Below, piece after piece: positions 41,787-42,326 of a stretch of DNA of 42,326 bases. Both the position numbers and the translations under genes were made by a program. Origin of the DNA: Caldilineaceae bacterium SB0661_bin_34 (GTDB taxonomy: Bacteria > Chloroflexota > Anaerolineae > Caldilineales > Caldilineaceae); NCBI GenBank assembly GCA_009841145.1, contig VXMJ01000022.1, positions 1 to 42,326 on the forward strand, written 5' to 3'. The notes under the pieces are model-generated. The model did no database searches. It saw only the letters and a program-made list of their open reading frames with translations, and had not been told where the DNA came from. Position 1 is the first letter of the stretch, and each line of letters opens with the position of its first letter.

Positions 41787-42326
41787 TCAGGCGACGTGGG
41801 CCGCGTGGGCGGACTCGAGTCCGGGTGGAGCCGTCCCCACCGTTGTCCCGCTTCGATCCCGGAGCAGTCGTTTGACCTCTGGGAAGGGCGTGTACAGCGT
41901 GATCTCGTCGTCGTACAGGCGCGCCAGGATGTTGCGGGCGGCGTTGGTGTCCGCGTCCAACACGACTCCGTCCAGGCCGTAAAACCGATCCCAGCGCCGT
42001 TTTCCCTGCAGGAGTCCGGTGCGGGAGTCGATTTGCGACGTGTAGGCGGGGTTCACCAACACCAACGCAGTGCCTCTGCGTCGAGATATCGAGATTAGGG
42101 TGTCGGCCATCACGCCCTTGACCCAGCCGCTCAGACGGCGTTGGGTGTCGCGGTGCATGACCTTGGCCGACGTCATGGATGCCGTCAGATCCTCGCAGGC
42201 GATGGTGCCGGCGCGGTCGACGACGCTGTGGGCGGCCCGGCACAGGAAGTCCCTGACCCGTGCGTTGTGTTGCTTTTGGCGGCGGTCCCACTTTTGGTTG
42301 CCGAGGTTGTGGCGGAGGATATTGTC
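41787..42326 (-). CDS. tnpB: TnpB-family protein, C-terminal part (cut by window edge), lacking zinc-ribbon cysteines
   Basis: The frame is open from the window edge to the stop at 41787 (179 codons). The visible catalytic residues are Glu in IACEDLTA and Asp in VLDADTNAARNIL. Between them, where TnpB usually has two CxxC pairs, it reads AYTSQIDSRTGLLQGKRRWDRFYGLDG, with no Cys. This marks a TnpB subgroup without the zinc ribbon, distinct from the other three copies. The preceding DRRQKQHNARVRDFLCRAAHSVVDRAGT fits the RuvC insertion helix. The N-terminal half and the Asp of the first motif lie outside the window. The protein ends in LLRDRSGTTVGTAPPGL plus a short Ala-rich tail, followed by the end hairpin. 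Confidence 0.8.
   Translation of the reverse strand, partial: DNILRHNLGNQKWDRRQKQHNARVRDFLCRAAHSVVDRAGTIACEDLTASMTSAKVMHRDTQRRLSGWVKGVMADTLISISRRRGTALVLVNPAYTSQIDSRTGLLQGKRRWDRFYGLDGVVLDADTNAARNILARLYDDEITLYTPFPEVKRLLRDRSGTTVGTAPPGLESAHAAHVA

Noticed and set aside
41362-41875. Open frames on the plus strand around 41362-41875
   Set aside because: Overlap the DUF1801 remnant and tnpB end on the other strand; no family features or start signals.
1-42326. CRISPR arrays, tRNA or rRNA genes
   Set aside because: No regularly spaced direct repeats and no tRNA- or rRNA-like segments were recognised on reading both strands.

Overview
The window is GC-rich bacterial DNA with dense coding on both strands. 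Several traits recall Chloroflexota, especially the Caldilineaceae type: many binding-protein sugar transporters without their own ATPase, a Uma2-family nuclease, CRTAC1-like lipoproteins, a PGI resembling the C-terminal half of Tal-Pgi fusions, and many tnpB genes. That placement is an inference from gene content; no rRNA or other phylogenetic marker is present.

Layout. 1-4.8 kb is mobile-element territory: an intact tnpB (176-1576, +), an M20 peptidase (-), a second tnpB (-) inside an element with terminal inverted repeats, and a decayed IS66-type transposase start. 5.0-10 kb holds a stand-alone epimerase, a membrane protein, glucose-6-phosphate isomerase and a Uma2-family protein. 10.2-18.2 kb (+) holds a CUT1-type sugar importer (binding protein and two permeases), a large lipoprotein made of two CRTAC1-like modules, and a Liv-type binding protein. 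18.5-21.8 kb is an S9 serine peptidase split by a third tnpB-bearing element. 22-33 kb (-) is a carbohydrate-use cluster: two Opp-type ATPases, a GH29 fucosidase-like protein, a GH2 beta-mannosidase-like protein, two Opp-type permeases and a family 5 binding protein. It probably imports and trims fucose- or mannose-containing oligosaccharides. 33.4-39.1 kb has an AAA ATPase, a second CUT1 importer (-), a transposase remnant and a partial second copy of the AAA gene. 39.3-41.2 kb has a VapBC-like toxin-antitoxin pair and an agmatinase-like ureohydrolase. The right edge has a fourth tnpB (partial) that appears to have cut a DUF1801 gene.

The most striking observation is that two diverged tnpB genes (about 3.0-4.5 kb and 19.5-21.1 kb) each lie in a compact element (1460 and 1612 bp) with imperfect terminal inverted repeats of 24-25 bp starting GGG(G), flanked by perfect 8-bp direct repeats. 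IS200/IS605-type TnpB elements have neither feature. In the second case, removing the element plus one 8-bp repeat restores a single 557-codon S9 peptidase reading frame with its full Ser-Asp-His triad, which fixes the boundaries to the base. No DDE transposase is encoded inside either element. They look like tnpB-only, MITE-like transposons moved in trans by a DDE-type transposase: a possibly undescribed pairing of an RNA-guided nuclease gene with a TIR transposon. Shared details include tnpB stop codons inside one inverted repeat, probable inward tnpB promoters starting in the other, a promoter-proximal hairpin, and a conserved 3' block that may be the guide-RNA scaffold.
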